NCBI GenBank assembly: GCA_035772405.1 | Contig: JAYKKM010000008.1 | Location: 494,528 to 558,527, forward strand | From: Chrysogorgia sp. JL179-B06 | Lineage: Eukaryota > Cnidaria > Anthozoa > Scleralcyonacea > Chrysogorgiidae | DNA length: 64,000 bases | Direction of reading: 5' to 3' | Shown here: one piece after another, positions 1 to 9,541 of the stretch | Layout of the letters: the number at the start of each line of letters is the position of its first letter | How positions within the stretch are numbered: the stretch's first letter is position 1 | Notes under the pieces: generated by a model | Told to the model about the DNA's origin: nothing | Seen by the model: the letters and a program-made list of their open reading frames with translations, nothing else | Databases searched by the model: none | Program-made: the position numbers and the translations under genes

Positions 1-464
1 ATGATTTTCCCCAGCCCTTATCGATGTTATTTGCCTTTTAACTTTCGACTTGATAACATTATCTCTCAAATTACGTGGTCTTTCTATAAAAACTTGCTTC
101 ATGTCACCATAGGCATGTAAAATTGGCCAAAGCGATTCAATAATGTTACCTAATCCTGAAAAGTCGGATGAAGTTAACAACCAAAGTCGTTATTTTTAAA
201 CCGTGTTCTCTTTATCTCTATTTTCCTCACAAAGAAGACTTTATCTACTCTTCGCCTTTAAAAGTGGGTGTCCATCAACTTACGATTACCCCATTTAATA
301 AAATTTACCGATAGTTCCTTCATAAAAACCAGAGAAGAACACGAGTGCCTCCAGTCGGACAACGTCCACCCTACATACCACAGTTCGAGGTCAATGGCCA
401 AGATTCTTGATCGACACAGGAGCAGGGAGTTCCCACATATGTTCAGACTTGGTAACAAAGTTAC
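1..464. other. No gene recognised
   Basis: AT-rich single-copy-looking DNA. The two overlapping small reading frames at 258-510 have no recognisable domain. The right edge (about 470-505) holds the reverse complement of a motif that recurs at 625-655 and 765-795, so the SINE-like repeats begin here. Confidence 0.5.
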
Positions 465-512
465 AATGGATACATGGACGATCGTCAAGCTCGTATCCTC
501 AGAAAAATGATT

Positions 513-592
513 CTGAGTCCCGGACAGGAATCGAACCTGTAACCTTCTGATTGCCGGTGAGACGCTCTATACCATTGAGCCAGGTTGCAAGG
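513..592 (-). repeat. tRNA-derived SINE head
   Basis: The reverse complement reads like a tRNA gene: an A-box-like TGGCTCAATGGTATAGAGC followed by a B-box-like GGTTCGATTCC about 35 nt later. These are the RNA polymerase III internal promoter elements. The acceptor stem does not pair and the flanks are repetitive, so this is a SINE rather than a working tRNA gene. Confidence 0.6.
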
Positions 593-845
593 ATGTACTG
601 GTCGATTGATATATGCATGTACTGCCTATGAGGATACGAGCTTGACGATCATCCATGTATCGTCCGTCTACTCCAAGTTCTCCCTCATTTACTACAGCAG
701 TGTATGTACTGCCTATGAGGACTATGAGACTGCCTATGAGTGATATATATGTACTGCCTATGAGGATACGAGCTTGATGATCGTCCATGTATCGTCTGTC
801 TACTCCAAGTTCTCCCTCATTCACTACAGCATTTTATATATTAAC
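593..845. repeat. Internally duplicated SINE body
   Basis: A segment containing TGTACTGCCTATGAGGATACG, a 'gatcatccatgtatcgtc' block and 'tctactccaagttctccctc' occurs twice (about 630-700 and 745-830). A diverged copy is at 5925-5990, including the shared 'atatattaacac' end. This defines a repeat family with at least two loci in the window. Confidence 0.6.
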
Positions 846-982
846 ACAAAGTCATCGAACAGATGTACGGAACGGTGACTAAGAGAGTTGAGCTACACTC
901 AGTAAATATCCAATCTACAGCATAATTATATAATATTAATAAAAGCAGCAGAAGTCTTCTAACAGATCAAATATATGTAAAT

Positions 983-1035
983 GAAAATTTGAGTGCCCCA
1001 ACCGGGAATCGCACCCGAAAGAAAATTCCTCTAAC
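983..1035 (-). repeat. Fragment of tRNA-like SINE
   Basis: The reverse complement carries a B-box-like run ending in CCCGGTTGGGGCACTC, close to the 3' part of the SINE at 4643. Only the B-box half is present. The following 300 bases hold nothing recognisable. Confidence 0.4.
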
Positions 1036-1330
1036 AGAATAAAAGGTTTATCAAGCTTATCAATAGTCAGACAAACTCTTGGTCTTGCATAACATTTGGC
1101 ATTGAATCTTTTGGTATCTGCATCTTATACTGACAATTAGACAATAAGGAACATGCAGATTACAGTACACATTACTGTAGGGTACATGTATATCTCAAAT
1201 TAATTAATAACTCATTTTGAAAACACAAAGGTAAATCATAATCGAGACGTTTGGATATGTGATCTAATTAGCATAACATTTAGACAACTTTCTCCTCGAT
1301 TTCTCTTAAAATACTGATTTGTTTGAGATG

Positions 1331-1477
1331 CTATATCATACACTCGAAAGCCGTTTATTATCTGATTTCCAAACACCTCGAAGTGTAAAAAACTCAGCCT
1401 GCATCCTCGTTTTTCAACACACGTCTCGGTGTTTGGAAATCAGATAATAAACGGCTTCTCGTTTATGATATATTATT
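1331..1477. repeat. Small foldback element
   Basis: About 48 bp at 1331-1378 (containing GCCGTTTATTATCTGATTTC) returns inverted at 1431-1477, with a spacer of about 52 bp. This is typical of a tiny non-autonomous foldback or MITE-like element. No target duplication was identified. Confidence 0.65.
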
Positions 1478-1497
1478 GCGTACATAATGTGCAATGC

Positions 1498-1602
1498 ACA
1501 TATAGTGCAACATATATGTATAGTGCAACATATATGTATAGTGCAACATATATGTATATAGTGCAACATATATGTATAATGCAACATATATGTGCAATGC
1601 CA
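1498..1602. repeat. 18-20 bp minisatellite
   Basis: About six tandem copies of the unit 'acatatatgtatagtgca', with TA-length variants. The short open frames through it simply reflect a unit length divisible by three. Confidence 0.8.
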
Positions 1603-1639
1603 GTATTGTAAATCATTCATATAGGTTACGCAGTCTCAT

Positions 1640-2285
1640 GAATACAATTGTACTTTGAGTAAAATTATGAGTATGCCACTGTTAAACATACATGTTGAAT
1701 ATTTATTATGAAAACCATAACTGACATAATTAACTTTAATGAAATTAATATTATAATTAATAAAATTAATTATTGACTTTCCCACTCGTGTTCTGTTCAG
1801 TGCACTACCCACAAATTGCACCCAAAAAATAAGCAGTTTGAAATCTGTCCAGATTGGCAAATAAATTATTTACTTATGTTTAAGTAATAACTGAGCACTA
1901 TACTATTAAAGCCTGAAACAGTAAGCGGGAGAGGGGTCGTTGCGCAACGTATTTCTACTATGCTGCTCATGCGCGTCAACTGTAAACATGGCTTGTTTTG
2001 CCCAGATGTCTTGCCGAGATGTCGGAAAACGACTTGACGTGTTTACTAGAACAAAAAATGCCGAAAACTCGAAAAAGGCAACTAAAATGACCGCGTCAAC
2101 GAACTTCGCCAATACATAAATGAAAGACTGGAATTGATTGGAAGAAAATGAGCTAGTGTTATCGAAAGTCAAGCAGCTTGCAGCTGTTTTAAGAAATTTC
2201 TATGAACGTATACTTCTCGATTTCGAAGAATTGGAACTGGTCAATTTTCAAAAAAAAACCGCTTGATAAATAAAACTATTTAAAT

Positions 2286-2305
<20 letters not shown>
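1640..2305. other. No gene recognised
   Basis: AT-rich sequence without domain-bearing reading frames or clear repeats. Confidence 0.4.
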
Positions 2306-2310
<5 letters not shown>

Positions 2311-2319
<9 letters not shown>

Positions 2320-2410
2320 CGCGATTTGTCGGTGTCTTGCAGATCAATTATTTGCCTCTGCCTTCGACATCATTGATCTGCTTGCCCCTGACAAATCACG
2401 ATATTTTGCT
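2311..2410. repeat. Short inverted repeat
   Basis: CGCAAAATATCGCGATTTGTC plus the adjoining CTTGCAGATCAAT returns inverted (ATTGATCTGCTTG ... GACAAATCACGATATTTTG) around a 23-nt loop. A foldback element or a remnant of one. Confidence 0.6.
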
Positions 2411-2776
2411 GTTAATTACTTTACGTTATTTTGGTGCAGACTGAATTTTCTTTTCAGCTCTTACTGAGACTCTTTAAATTTGACGGAAAATGTCGTCCTT
2501 TCAGGTGCCGCACATTTACCGCTTCACAGAGAAAAGCGCAAAACTAATATTTGTTTTGCTGCACCTGTTCTATTGCAACATGTTGATTTTAGAATCAAGT
2601 GCATCTGTTTTGATTGCATCTGTTTGGATTGTATTTTGTACTTTTACACTGTTACAACAAAGAGGATGGCTATAGCTAGTCATAATACTTTTTTAAAAAT
2701 CGCTTTATCCTGTTTCTCTAAATTTTTATAGGTAAAATATGATAGCGAGTATAATCAAGGATTTACACTACGAGTG

Positions 2777-3366
<590 letters not shown>

Positions 3367-3399
3367 CCATAAGGCGAGTGCAATTTGGCACAATTTTCA

Positions 3400-4640
3400 A
3401 ATATCACGAGTAGTTTAAATTCTTAATAGCGCTCCGTCGAGATGACGTCAGCATCGATGTTTGTCCGCTTTTACCCATAATTCTTGCGGCCATAACAAAA
3501 GAAAATAGCTCATTTGCAATTATTTGTGAGTCAAATTTGGTTTGTTTGTCCGCTTTTTGAGCTACTAATAGCAGCCAGACTCTACGCTATTCTACGAGCA
3601 ATATCATATGATTACTTGTAATTTATTATATCCATAACAAAATTTGATCCGCCACTTTATTTGTATTGTGAAAATCATTAAAAATACTGCAGTATACAAT
3701 TAATAAAATAATTGTACTCCTCTCAACTAATCAGAATGCAGTAATCTTGTCATTCATATAATAATTATGAATATAAACATTTTACATGTATATTTACGTT
3801 TGAAGAAATATTTCACCACAGAAAATTCTGATTTAATTCTGAAAGTCATTATTATTTAGTAATTCATGAAGAAAAGATAAAGGAAATCAGTAGCATGACG
3901 GTGATACAACATTTTGCTGATTTTTCTGATACAACATTCTGCTGATTTACAGAAACTTTTCCTTCGATTTCCTCGGCTAAAATGGCTTGAATCTTCAATA
4001 TTGTTGATAAACATAAAATTGAATTGAAATTGAAAAAACTTTATTTAGGCAGGATAACCATTTAGCGGGGCTTGGATGTACAACATTCGCGTCCGTGTTA
4101 TAACTGGATGTACAATCTATCGCCTTCGACTCGAGTTTGTATACTGATCTGATACAACACAGCCGCTTATGTTGTAAATAGTACGTAAAATTCGGTAAGA
4201 TGAGACTGCGGAACAGGTGATACTATGAAGCTTTAGATTTGACTTGAGTACGACTAAAAGTACACTGATTCGTCATTTTGGTTGCCAATTCATGTTTGCG
4301 TTATGTTGTGCTGACGTGATCAAGTGGTAGTCATTGGTCATTTCACTACAATATATTTTCCTCAAAACTCAAATGGACGATCACTATATTATGACTTTAT
4401 CACGACAAGATGTCGCAAGAGATTGCTTAAAACGCTTTATGGATACATTAAATCTTCTCTCTGTTGAATATTGATTTCAACGCGTCTGTATAGAAGAGTC
4501 GGCATGTCATCACTCCGCGAAACTGGTATAGAAGTCGTTTGAAGTGAGAGGCCGATAGCTGTACGAAGATGTGATGTTTCTCGGCAGTGATTAGAGAAAA
4601 GAACGGCGTCAGAAAACTGACTCATTTGGCTGACTGTACG
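3400..4640. other. No gene recognised
   Basis: AT-rich. A short direct repeat 'gatacaacattytgctgatt' lies at 3903-3950. No domain-bearing frame was found on either strand. Confidence 0.4.
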
Positions 4641-4642
4641 TT

Positions 4643-4745
4643 GTCTCAATAGCTCAATGCCAGGGCAGTGGGAAGAGCGCTGGTACGTTAAGTTTAGAGA
4701 TCTTAGATTTAATTCCCGGTTGGGGAAGTCAGATAAATTTTCAAA
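4643..4745 (+). repeat. tRNA-like SINE, copy 1
   Basis: Starts with 'tctcaatagctcaatg...' and has a B-box-like 'gatttaattcccggttggg', then 'agtcagataaattttcaaaa'. The same head and tail flank the MITE in the 4930-5310 copy, confirming a family. Confidence 0.6.
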
Positions 4746-4929
4746 AACTCTTTATGAATATTTTAAATCCCTTCTCTGTTAAATATTTAAATGCTTCTGT
4801 ATACAAGAGTTGTACAGATATAAAAGTCGTTCGATGTGAGAGGCTCACCTCTACGTGAAGTGAACATGCGATGTTTCACGCGGTGTAGTGATTGGGGAAA
4901 AGAACAGTGTCCAAACATTATCTGACTGC

Positions 4930-5312
4930 CCTTACCGTATCTCAATCATGGATGAGTGGGAATAGCGATGGTACGTCAAGCCCTGAGCCAGATTAAGGCG
5001 GGGACCGGATGGGACGGCAGCTCCATAGGCCCTGGAGAAAAATGGGCCCTTTTGTCACCAGACTTAAAAAATATGGTTTTAGCGAGTAAGCGTATACTTT
5101 CATAAACATCTTGTATCGATTGCAATTGTCGACAGAGATTTACAACATTGATCTGTGAAACATAAAAACAGATTTTTATATAACAATCAAAAACGATCTA
5201 TATAGACTCTAATGTCTCCACCAGTTCCAGGCCCAATACACCCTTAATCCAGCTCTGGTTAAGCCTTGGTCCGAATCCCTGTAGGGACAGCCAGATAAAT
5301 TTTCAAAAATGA
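4930..5312 (+). repeat. tRNA-like SINE, copy 2, split by a MITE
   Basis: The head at 4938-4982 ('gtatctcaatcatggatgag...') matches the SINE at 4643. The tail at 5258-5312 ('ccgaatccctgtagggacag' then 'ccagataaattttcaaaa') is the rest of the same unit. The two halves are separated by a transposon at 4983-5257. Confidence 0.6.
4983..5257. mobile_element. Non-autonomous hAT-type MITE
   Basis: Terminal inverted repeats are CTGAGCCAGATTAAGG (left) and the complement of CAGAGCTGGATTAAGG (right), matching at 13 of 16 positions. It is flanked by an 8-bp target duplication with one mismatch (GTCAAGCC / GTTAAGCC). An 8-bp duplication and this CAGnGCTGGATTAAG-like end are characteristic of hAT elements. 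There is no coding capacity. Confidence 0.7.
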
Positions 5313-5623
5313 ATACAGAATGATTACACCAGAATTATGATATTAGGAAACAACTTGTCAAGAAAGATTTACATATGTCTAAAATCCAGATATACATCAG
5401 CTGGCCACATCAATTATAGTGACACCGACTAATGGCGATATGGATGTTTCTTCAAGGCATGAATGTTTCTTATTATTAATTGTCTCTGTCACATCCTGCA
5501 TCACTTATGGCTAATCAAAATATAAAAATGATATTAAAGCAATTCCAACTATAGGAGCGGTCAGGCATACAGTACATAAGCGACGAAAACAAACTACAGT
5601 TTCACTTGAAATCAGCTGAAAAG

Positions 5624-5722
5624 ATGCTCATGTTGTTTGAAGGAGGACAGGTCAAGTGCGATCATCTATTGTTATTGCTTCTTTTCTTGAATATTATAAC
5701 TGATGTTCTTCCAGATAGTATG
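5624..5722 (+). CDS. Candidate first exon with signal peptide
   Basis: An ATG at 5624 opens 33 codons that end exactly at a strong splice donor (ATG|GTGAGTAC). The peptide has a short polar start (MLMLFEGG...), then a strongly hydrophobic core with six leucines in a row (LLLLLLFLNII), then a polar segment (TDVLPDS), which fits a cleavable signal peptide. The donor is in phase 0. No downstream exon on this strand could be linked to it, so the gene identity is unknown. A chance ORF is possible, but the hydrophobic core together with the consensus donor makes a real first exon plausible. Confidence 0.4.
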
Positions 5723-5784
5723 GTGAGTACAAATATTACTTCTTTTTGCGACTTGGAATATTTGTATAGAAAAATACTTGAATT

Positions 5785-5995
5785 AATTTAGAAATGTTTC
5801 AATGCTTGCGGTGAGACGGTTATCATTCATGATTAGAAAATGGAAAGTTGGCCCCATCTGTACACATGCACGTTTAATCTCTACTTCGATCCCTGTCTGG
5901 GACGCAAAAACATTTTCTGAGAGTGAGGATTTACACTTGATAATGTATCGTTTGTCTACTCCAAACTTCCATTTTCAGCAGTGTATATATTAACA
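5785..5995 (+). repeat. SINE-like repeat, diverged copy
   Basis: Contains 'cttcgatccctgtctgggac' (B-box-like) followed by the body found at 745-845 ('tgtctactccaaacttcc', 'gtatatattaacac'). The family link to 513-845 is by direct comparison. Confidence 0.5.
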
Positions 5996-6531
5996 CACGC
6001 AAGCATGCCATCCGAACACAAAGAAATTAGCCGTGCTATACTGATGTATAGTGAATGCCGTATATTATAGTGTGTGTGACTGTATAATACTAGTTAGAAA
6101 CCCACAGGAGGGCTCTATAAAACACGAGATGATAGCCGAGTGTTGTAAAGCCGCTAAACTGCCCGTACTGCAAGGTTTTTAAATGTCTTCTAAACAAAAT
6201 AATTTCATACGTTCATTCAGTCGTAGTAATTCTACAAATTAACGTTAAAAACCAAGGGTAAATTTAGAGCGAGTTTATATCACATATTATAACGCAGAAT
6301 GGCGCCGGCGATATGGAACCATATAAGTGTTTACGCCTTAAAAATGAACTTCCACCCGCTCAATTTTGCCTGGTCTGAAATTTTTGAGCATTTACATGGG
6401 ACATTTCAGCCCCGAACTGGAATTTTCAGCCTGGGCAGCAGCTAAAATTTTAGCCATATAATCGTAACGTCAATTTTTAAGGGTTTTGTTTATATTTGGC
6501 GTTTCCCTCAAAATTGATATTGAACCTTTAA
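5996..6531. other. No gene recognised
   Basis: No recognisable coding or repeat structure. Confidence 0.4.
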
Positions 6532-7297
6532 GGTCGGGTGAAACGTGCGATTTTTTTCTCGCGTCGGCAACGCAACGGGTCAAATTTCATTGCGTTTACA
6601 CGAGCAATGATAGCTTAGTGGCGTTGAATTATTAACATGAAAAAACAGGGAACTAGTGTTTTGCCAACATCACACCAACATGGCGTCGAAGAAAGAACTC
6701 GTGGTCATAGCAATGCTTTTGTTGGAAGAGGATGACGAAGAGGATATAAAAGAAGAAAAACGTATTTGGAGCCGACCCTGGCTTCTAGAGAGAAACAACA
6801 AAGGTTATAGTTAGCTTTGGCTTCCTGATTTAGCTGCCCACGACACACCAGGATTTGAGAAATTTATGCGAATGGATTTTGAACATTTCAAAAAGATAGT
6901 TGATAACCTATCTGAAACGCTTTATAAGAAAGACACAGTAATGCGTGAATCAATCAACCAAGCAGAAATACTCGTCCATGTTAGAAACAGAAAGAAACGA
7001 GCCTGCGCTACAGCACACTGGCCATACAAAAAACGAATTTCATTGGCTGGCTTAAAATAATCATTGCGTTTCCTGCTGAAACAATGCCTGGGTAATTTGA
7101 TATTTTCGGCAATCGTTAATTGCCAAAAGTTCAAACATTTCAACTTTCCGCAAGATTGCCGAACGCATCGGGTTACAATTGCGTTACCGCGCCAGATATG
7201 CGACACGTGCAATTTCATCACTCGCGCCGGCAACGCAATGAAATTTGACCCGTTGCGTTGCCGGCGCGAGAAAAAAATCGCACGTGTCACCCCAACC
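6532..7297 (+). mobile_element. Decayed PIF/Harbinger-type DNA transposon
   Basis: Terminal inverted repeats of about 63 bp, 6532-6594 and 7234-7297, share GTGCGATTTTTTTCTCGCG and the following CGGCAACGCAACGGGTCAAA. Between them is the N-terminal part of a Harbinger-like transposase (see 6680). A second, degenerate copy of the TIR lies at 7205-7235, directly beside the right TIR, making an extra hairpin. No clear 3-bp target duplication was found (TAA versus TCG). Confidence 0.65.
6680..6975 (+). pseudogene. Harbinger transposase N-terminal remnant
   Basis: From ATG 6680 the frame encodes an acidic leader, then KRIWSRPWLLERNNKG, and a stop soon after. Similarity resumes across a frame change with AAHDTPGFEKFMRMDFEHF and YKKDTVMRESINQAE. 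The 'W-RPWLLERN' and 'DTPGF--F-RM' patterns are those of HARBI1/PIF-Harbinger transposases ahead of the DDE nuclease domain. The catalytic domain is missing, so the copy cannot be autonomous. Both the nonsense codon and the frame change lie at about 6810-6830. Confidence 0.6.
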
Positions 7298-7687
7298 TCG
7301 TACCCAGGGTCTTATCTCCGCTCGCCGCCCGCCCGGTGTCACCCGACCTTTAGCAAGTAAGTAGGTAAGCTACTAAGCTACCTGAAAAGAGTGTTATAAG
7401 AAGCTGTTATGTTCCTAAATGTGGATAATATATCAAACTACCACTCGCTCCTTCGCCACCTTTGACGCGGAATACTCGCTTTCGAACTGTCGCAAATCTA
7501 TTCCGTTAACGTTTGTTGACATATGGAGTCCCCCACGTTTGAAATATCACACATGCGCAGAACGGACTTTACGGCACCTTTAAGTAAGAGTACTTACGTA
7601 TATTTTAAATAGACGACGTTTCGGTCGATGTATCCTTCTTCGAGTCCTTAGTCTGTAGCTAATTAATAATAAATATGAAGCTTAGTA
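7298..7687. other. No gene; short PLE-like terminal motif
   Basis: At 7606-7650 the sequence 'gacgacgtttcggtcgatgt' followed by 'ccttcttcgagtcc' resembles the GTTTCG...CTTCTTCG ends of Penelope-like elements (compare 25955-25990). Nothing else was recognised. Confidence 0.3.
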
Positions 7688-7841
7688 AAGCCTGGTTTCC
7701 ATATGGTCGCTGCGCTGTCTTTACGGTCGCAGAAGTGAAGCAGTGAAGCGTGTTTCTTTTGTTATGACAAAAGAAACACGCTTCACTGCTTCACTTCCGC
7801 GACCGTAAAGACAGCGTAGCGACCATATGGAAACCAGGCTT
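7688..7841. repeat. Near-perfect 75-bp-stem hairpin (foldback MITE)
   Basis: The left arm 7688-7762 and right arm 7767-7841 are complementary over 75 bp with two mismatches and a 4-nt loop (TATG). Ends are AAGCCTGGTTTCCATATGG and its complement. This is a compact foldback transposon; if transcribed it would form a long dsRNA hairpin. Confidence 0.9.
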
Positions 7842-8027
7842 AAGCAAGCTCCAAAATTGCGATGTTCCAAATCATGAAATAAGAAAACTTATATTTATTT
7901 CATTTTTAGTTACAGTGTGTTTTAATATTTTTTTATGATTCTATATTGATCAGTTCCAGTTGTAAAGTGCTTAAAGTAATAATTTAAACACGAGTAAGTG
8001 TTCTTCCTTTGATTTCTTTGATCTACG

Positions 8028-8176
8028 TGTAATATAGTCAATATTGTGATATATATGTTAATTAGTTAATCTGTTATCCTTATTTGGCATTGAATATATT
8101 CGTAACAACTTGTATAAATAGCATACGCATGCCAAGATAGTCAGTTAATAAATCACTCGAGACTGAGTATATTATA
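8028..8176 (+). repeat. 5' LTR of Ty3/gypsy element
   Basis: 149 bp starting TGTAATATAG and ending ATATTATA. It matches the 3' LTR at 12192-12341 with two substitutions and one single-base indel. CTACG immediately upstream (8023-8027) is repeated immediately after the 3' LTR (12342-12346), giving a 5-bp target duplication. The LTR is unusually short; its 'tataaatagc' at about 8114 may be the promoter. Confidence 0.9.
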
Positions 8177-8190
8177 TTGGCGACGAGGAT
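8177..8190 (+). promoter_or_regulatory. Primer-binding-site region
   Basis: TTGGCGACGAGGAT follows the LTR directly. The TGG near its start is what pairing with a tRNA 3' CCA would need. The priming tRNA was not identified. Confidence 0.5.
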
Positions 8191-8209
8191 AAAAATTTTA
8201 AGGCGTATC

Positions 8210-9541
8210 ATGGCTACGTATGGTCGAATAGATGAATACGACGAGATCGAAGAATGGACACAATATGTGGAGCGAATGGATCATTATTTCGAAGCGAATG
8301 ATATCGAAGACAAAGATAAGAAACGCTCGATTTTCCTTAGTGTTATAGGTGCGAAAACCTATAAATTATTGCGAGGTTTAATACGGCCAGAGACTCCGAA
8401 CAAATTGTCGTATGAAGAACTATTTGAAGCTATAAAAAACCACTATGTCCCGAAGCCATCCGTGATTGTACAACGTTATAAATTTAATACACGTGTCAGA
8501 GGGAACGACGAATCAATCTCGACTTTTATGGCTGAACTTCGTGCATTGTCTGAACATTGTGAGTTTGGTAGTTCGCTAGATGAAATGTTAAGAGATCGAT
8601 TAGTCTGTGGCGTCAACGAAGACGGAATACAGAGACGTTTACTTGCTGAACCGATATTGGATTTAAGACGTGCATTGGAAATCGCACACGGGATGGAAAC
8701 AGCCGCCAAAGATGTCCGTGACCTGAAGGGAGAAATGCTAAACAAAAAAGACCACTCGATGAATAAATTACACGGCGGTAGACACAGAGACGAATGCAAA
8801 GAATGTTATCGTTGTGGTGGTAAACACGACTATACAAAGAGCCGTTTTAAAACAGAAACGTGCCATAAATGCGCTAAAATTGGACACTTAGCGAAAGTGT
8901 GCCGAAGTTCTAAGACGATTTCAAGCGAGAAGGGACGACTAAAGCAAGGGAAAAACTTTTGGAAAAAACAAGGACGGGATTCGGAAATAAATAAAGTGGA
9001 ACAGAATCAAAGCGACGAAGAGCTAGCGTATAATTTATTCAACTTTAAAGACGAAAACAAAAAATTGCCGTATCGTGAAAATTTGACCGTGAATGGTATT
9101 GATATCAACATGGAGATTGATACTGGAGCATCGTTCTCGGCGATTAATGAGAAAACATTTCAAGAAATTAATCAGGGTAAAGAAAATCTCGACTTGAAGC
9201 AAACGGAAATTTATTTACGTACCTACACTGGAAATGGTCCTAATTTGATGGGTCGAAATTGGCTTGAAAAAATTTGCTTAAATTGGAAAAGCATTAAACG
9301 ATTAGCCAAGCCTAATTTGGAGGAGGTTTTAAACAAGTACGACGACTTGTTTACAGACGAGTTGGGCAAATTGACTGGCGTGACTGCTCGCATTTACGTC
9401 GACCCGTCAACGAAACCGATTTTTTGTAAAGCCCGGTCGGTACCATATGCGATGAAACCTAAGATTGAAAAGGAACTTGAAAGGCTCGAAAGACAAGGAA
9501 CAATTAAAAGCGTACAGTATTCAGCAACGCCAGTGGTTTGA
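8210..9541 (+). CDS. Gypsy gag plus start of pol (protease, early RT)
   Basis: ATG 8210 is preferred over the upstream non-ATG in-frame codon at 8177. The N-terminal about 180 residues form a retrotransposon Gag (IEEWTQYVERMDHYFEAND ... LRALSEHCEFG). Two zinc knuckles follow at about 8791-8901: the first is defective (CX2CX3HX4S, the last Cys is Ser), the second is intact (CHKCAKIGHLAKVC). The aspartic protease has its DTGA triad (Asp at 9118), but its middle is short: only about 60 residues separate the start of the domain from LMGRNWLEK, so an internal in-frame deletion is likely. The frame then enters the reverse transcriptase and stops at 9541 by a frame break. Confidence 0.85.
   Translation: MATYGRIDEYDEIEEWTQYVERMDHYFEANDIEDKDKKRSIFLSVIGAKTYKLLRGLIRPETPNKLSYEELFEAIKNHYVPKPSVIVQRYKFNTRVRGNDESISTFMAELRALSEHCEFGSSLDEMLRDRLVCGVNEDGIQRRLLAEPILDLRRALEIAHGMETAAKDVRDLKGEMLNKKDHSMNKLHGGRHRDECKECYRCGGKHDYTKSRFKTETCHKCAKIGHLAKVCRSSKTISSEKGRLKQGKNFWKKQGRDSEINKVEQNQSDEELAYNLFNFKDENKKLPYRENLTVNGIDINMEIDTGASFSAINEKTFQEINQGKENLDLKQTEIYLRTYTGNGPNLMGRNWLEKICLNWKSIKRLAKPNLEEVLNKYDDLFTDELGKLTGVTARIYVDPSTKPIFCKARSVPYAMKPKIEKELERLERQGTIKSVQYSATPVV

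Noticed and set aside
6922..7290. 122-residue minus-strand ORF
   Set aside because: Overlaps Harbinger TIR palindromes on the opposite strand from the transposase; no motif.
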